Origin: Mycolicibacterium porcinum
GTDB taxonomy: Bacteria > Actinomycetota > Actinomycetes > Mycobacteriales > Mycobacteriaceae
Length of the DNA: 36,625 nt
Direction of reading: 5' to 3'
NCBI GenBank assembly: GCA_001942045.1
Contig: MSTD01000032.1
Coordinates: 1-36,625, forward strand
A program made the translations under genes and the position numbers. Below the pieces are notes generated by a model. The model did no database searches and had not been told where the DNA came from. It was given only the letters and a program-made list of their open reading frames with translations. Numbering within the stretch: position 1 is the first letter of the stretch; each line of letters starts with the position of its first letter. Shown here piece after piece: positions 35,244 through 36,625 of the stretch.

Positions 35244-36134
35244 GTGCCGGCTTCCACCAGCAACGCGACATCACGGCCGCGCGCCGACCAACGTGACACG
35301 GCCGTGTCGATGGTGGATCGCGTTGCCTTGATCCTCAACGTCTTCGACGAACCCGGCAAGCACCTGCGACTGGACCAGATCGCGGGCCGCACCGGGCTGC
35401 CGCGCTCCTCGGTGCACCGGATTCTCAAACAGCTGCACAGCGCCGGGCTCCTGCAACACCGTCCTGACGGCTATGCGCTGGCCGCCTCCCCGCTGCCGGT
35501 GACCAGGATGGTCGACCATTCGCAGCTGCGCAGCGTGGCATCGCCGACCCTGTCCCGCCTGCACGCCGATACCGGGCTCGTGGTGCACCTGGGGGTGCTC
35601 TTCGGCGGTGACGTGGTCTACCTGGACAAGGTGGCCGGACGTAACAGCGCCGTGGTGCCCACCCGCGTCGCGGGGCACTCGCCCGCGCATGCCAGTGCCC
35701 TGGGAAAGACCATGCTGGCCCAGCTGCCCGCCGAGGAGGTGGACGCGGTGCTGGGCCCGCGGCTGACCCGGTCCACCCGGTCCACCATCAGCGATCTGGA
35801 AACCCTGCACCGCGAACTGGCCCGGATCCGGTCCCGGCACGGGCTCGCCTATGACAACGAGGAACTCGCGATCGGACTGACCAGCGTGGCGGCCCCGCTG
35901 CGGTCGGCCGACGGTGAGGTGGCGGGCCTGTCGCTGACCGGTGCGGTGCCGTTGCACCGCTTGCAGCGCACCGCCCCGTTCGTGATCCGGGCGGCCCGGC
36001 ACATCTCGCAACAGCTGGGCTCCCGCGAAACCGGCGCACGGGATTCCGCATCGATTGCCCCGTCGCACGCACAGGCCACCGACAACCTGTTGTCCCGGGT
36101 GCTGCGCACCCTGACCTCCGACGCCTGGGTCTGA
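35244..36134 (+). CDS. IclR-family transcriptional regulator
   Basis: The 296-residue protein has an N-terminal winged helix-turn-helix (about 23-75; LRLDQIAGRTGLPRSSVHRILKQLHSAGLL) and a C-terminal IclR effector-binding domain (about 95-260; VVHLGVLFGGDVVYLDKVAG, SPAHASALGKTMLA, YDNEELAIGLTSVAAPLRS). The recognition pattern RSSVHRIL is typical. GTG at 35244 is chosen; Met23 is possible but cuts close to the helix-turn-helix. IclR proteins in actinobacteria often control catabolic genes for aromatic or steroid-like compounds. It lies between two flavin monooxygenase genes, which are probable targets. The effector is unknown. Confidence 0.93.
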   Translation: MPASTSNATSRPRADQRDTAVSMVDRVALILNVFDEPGKHLRLDQIAGRTGLPRSSVHRILKQLHSAGLLQHRPDGYALAASPLPVTRMVDHSQLRSVASPTLSRLHADTGLVVHLGVLFGGDVVYLDKVAGRNSAVVPTRVAGHSPAHASALGKTMLAQLPAEEVDAVLGPRLTRSTRSTISDLETLHRELARIRSRHGLAYDNEELAIGLTSVAAPLRSADGEVAGLSLTGAVPLHRLQRTAPFVIRAARHISQQLGSRETGARDSASIAPSHAQATDNLLSRVLRTLTSDAWV

Positions 36135-36138
36135 CCGG

Positions 36139-36625
36139 CTACCAGAGGATTTCGTCGACCTCCATGCCGAACGAGTGGCGGCCGACGAGCGCCAGCACCT
36201 GCTCCACATTGCTGGCGACGTGCGTCTGCGCGGTCTTCACGTCACGCCACACCCGTTCCACCAGGAGGTCCTCGGCGGCACGGCCCTCCGAGTGAGCGAT
36301 GAACGTCCGGATCGCCGCGACAGCGCGTTCGGAGGCCAGCACCTGATCCCGGCGCGACCGCAGCACCAGATCGGGGTCTGGGGTCAGGCCGGCCCGCACG
36401 CAGTCCATGAGATCGCCGAGGTTGCGCTTGATCTGGACGACCGACAGCTCAAGATCGCTGCACGCCATGGCCACCGGATCGACCGGCGACGTGGAGCGGG
36501 GCCGCAACGCCGAGAGGATGTTCTCGGCGGCGCCGAGCAGCGGAGCCGTGCCGGTGTGGGTGTACATCGTCGGCTGCGGCAATCGGTACAGCGGCGCGAG
36601 CCTGCCGAGCTGCTCACCGCTGACC
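36139..36625 (-). CDS. Acyl-CoA-dehydrogenase-fold flavin monooxygenase, C-terminal part (cut by window edge)
   Basis: The frame stays open to the right end of the window, so the N-terminal part lies beyond it. About 161 residues are visible. They match the C-terminal helical domain of HsaA/HpaH-type proteins: TAPLLGAAENILSALRPRS at the start of the bundle, RRDQVLASERAVAAIRTFIAHSEG, and VERVWRDVKTAQTHVASNVEQVL near the end, the same layout as in the protein at 34032-35114. The two are paralogues of low similarity. A TTG at 36582 and an ATG at 36567 are in frame but both fall inside the domain, so they are unlikely to be the true start. It converges with the IclR gene with 4 bp between stops. 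Confidence 0.8.
   Translation of the reverse strand, partial: VSGEQLGRLAPLYRLPQPTMYTHTGTAPLLGAAENILSALRPRSTSPVDPVAMACSDLELSVVQIKRNLGDLMDCVRAGLTPDPDLVLRSRRDQVLASERAVAAIRTFIAHSEGRAAEDLLVERVWRDVKTAQTHVASNVEQVLALVGRHSFGMEVDEILW

Overview
The window is GC-rich actinobacterial DNA. From about 1.5 to 26.2 kb the gene order (msrB, methyltransferase, hemQ-hemY-hemE, DUF3000, RNase D-like, dxs, then TrmA-like methyltransferase, APC permease, ceoB-ceoC, DUF3159, OB-fold protein, hydrolase, DUF3710, dut, DUF3093, DUF4193, cei, suhB, ppgK, sigA) matches, from memory, the Rv2674-Rv2703 stretch of Mycobacterium tuberculosis. The sigma factor, dUTPase and Cei proteins look mycobacterial. The larger catabolic content on the right suggests an environmental, probably fast-growing Mycobacterium/Mycolicibacterium. 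This assignment is inference; no search was run.

Left edge (1-1.5 kb): an AraC-type regulator followed by a SAM methyltransferase. 1.5-8.7 kb: msrB, a second methyltransferase, the late haem genes hemE-hemY-hemQ (coproporphyrin-dependent branch), DUF3000 with an RNase D/HRDC protein, and an epoxide-hydrolase-like gene beside dxs. 10.6-13.2 kb holds nhaA and a divergent membrane protein with a degenerate GGDEF domain, where I remember arsenic and ABC-efflux genes in M. tuberculosis. 13.2-21.1 kb: RNA methyltransferase and permease, the TrkA-type K+ regulatory pair CeoB/CeoC, two small operons of conserved proteins, and dut. 21.1-26.2 kb: DUF3093, DUF4193, cei, suhB, ppgK and the principal sigma factor gene sigA, closed by a strong two-way hairpin.

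26.2-36.6 kb is accessory. It holds an exported histidine phosphatase, an HSL-type esterase, a Baeyer-Villiger monooxygenase, a WS/DGAT acyltransferase, two coupled short-chain dehydrogenases, two acyl-CoA-dehydrogenase-fold flavin monooxygenases (one cut by the window edge) and an IclR regulator. Together they could run alcohol to ketone to ester/lactone to acid on a hydrophobic, possibly cyclic, substrate, but the substrate cannot be read from the sequence.

Regulation: ten genes start 5-8 nt after a TANNNT -10 hexamer, the signature of leaderless mycobacterial transcripts. Two of these -10 boxes, for dut and DUF3093, overlap each other in a 25-bp divergent gap. A perfect TGTGA-N6-TCACA site sits about 62 bp before the predicted cei transcription start. 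Inverted repeats next to the WS/DGAT and IclR genes are candidate operators. I see no tRNA, rRNA, insertion sequence, CRISPR array or prophage.
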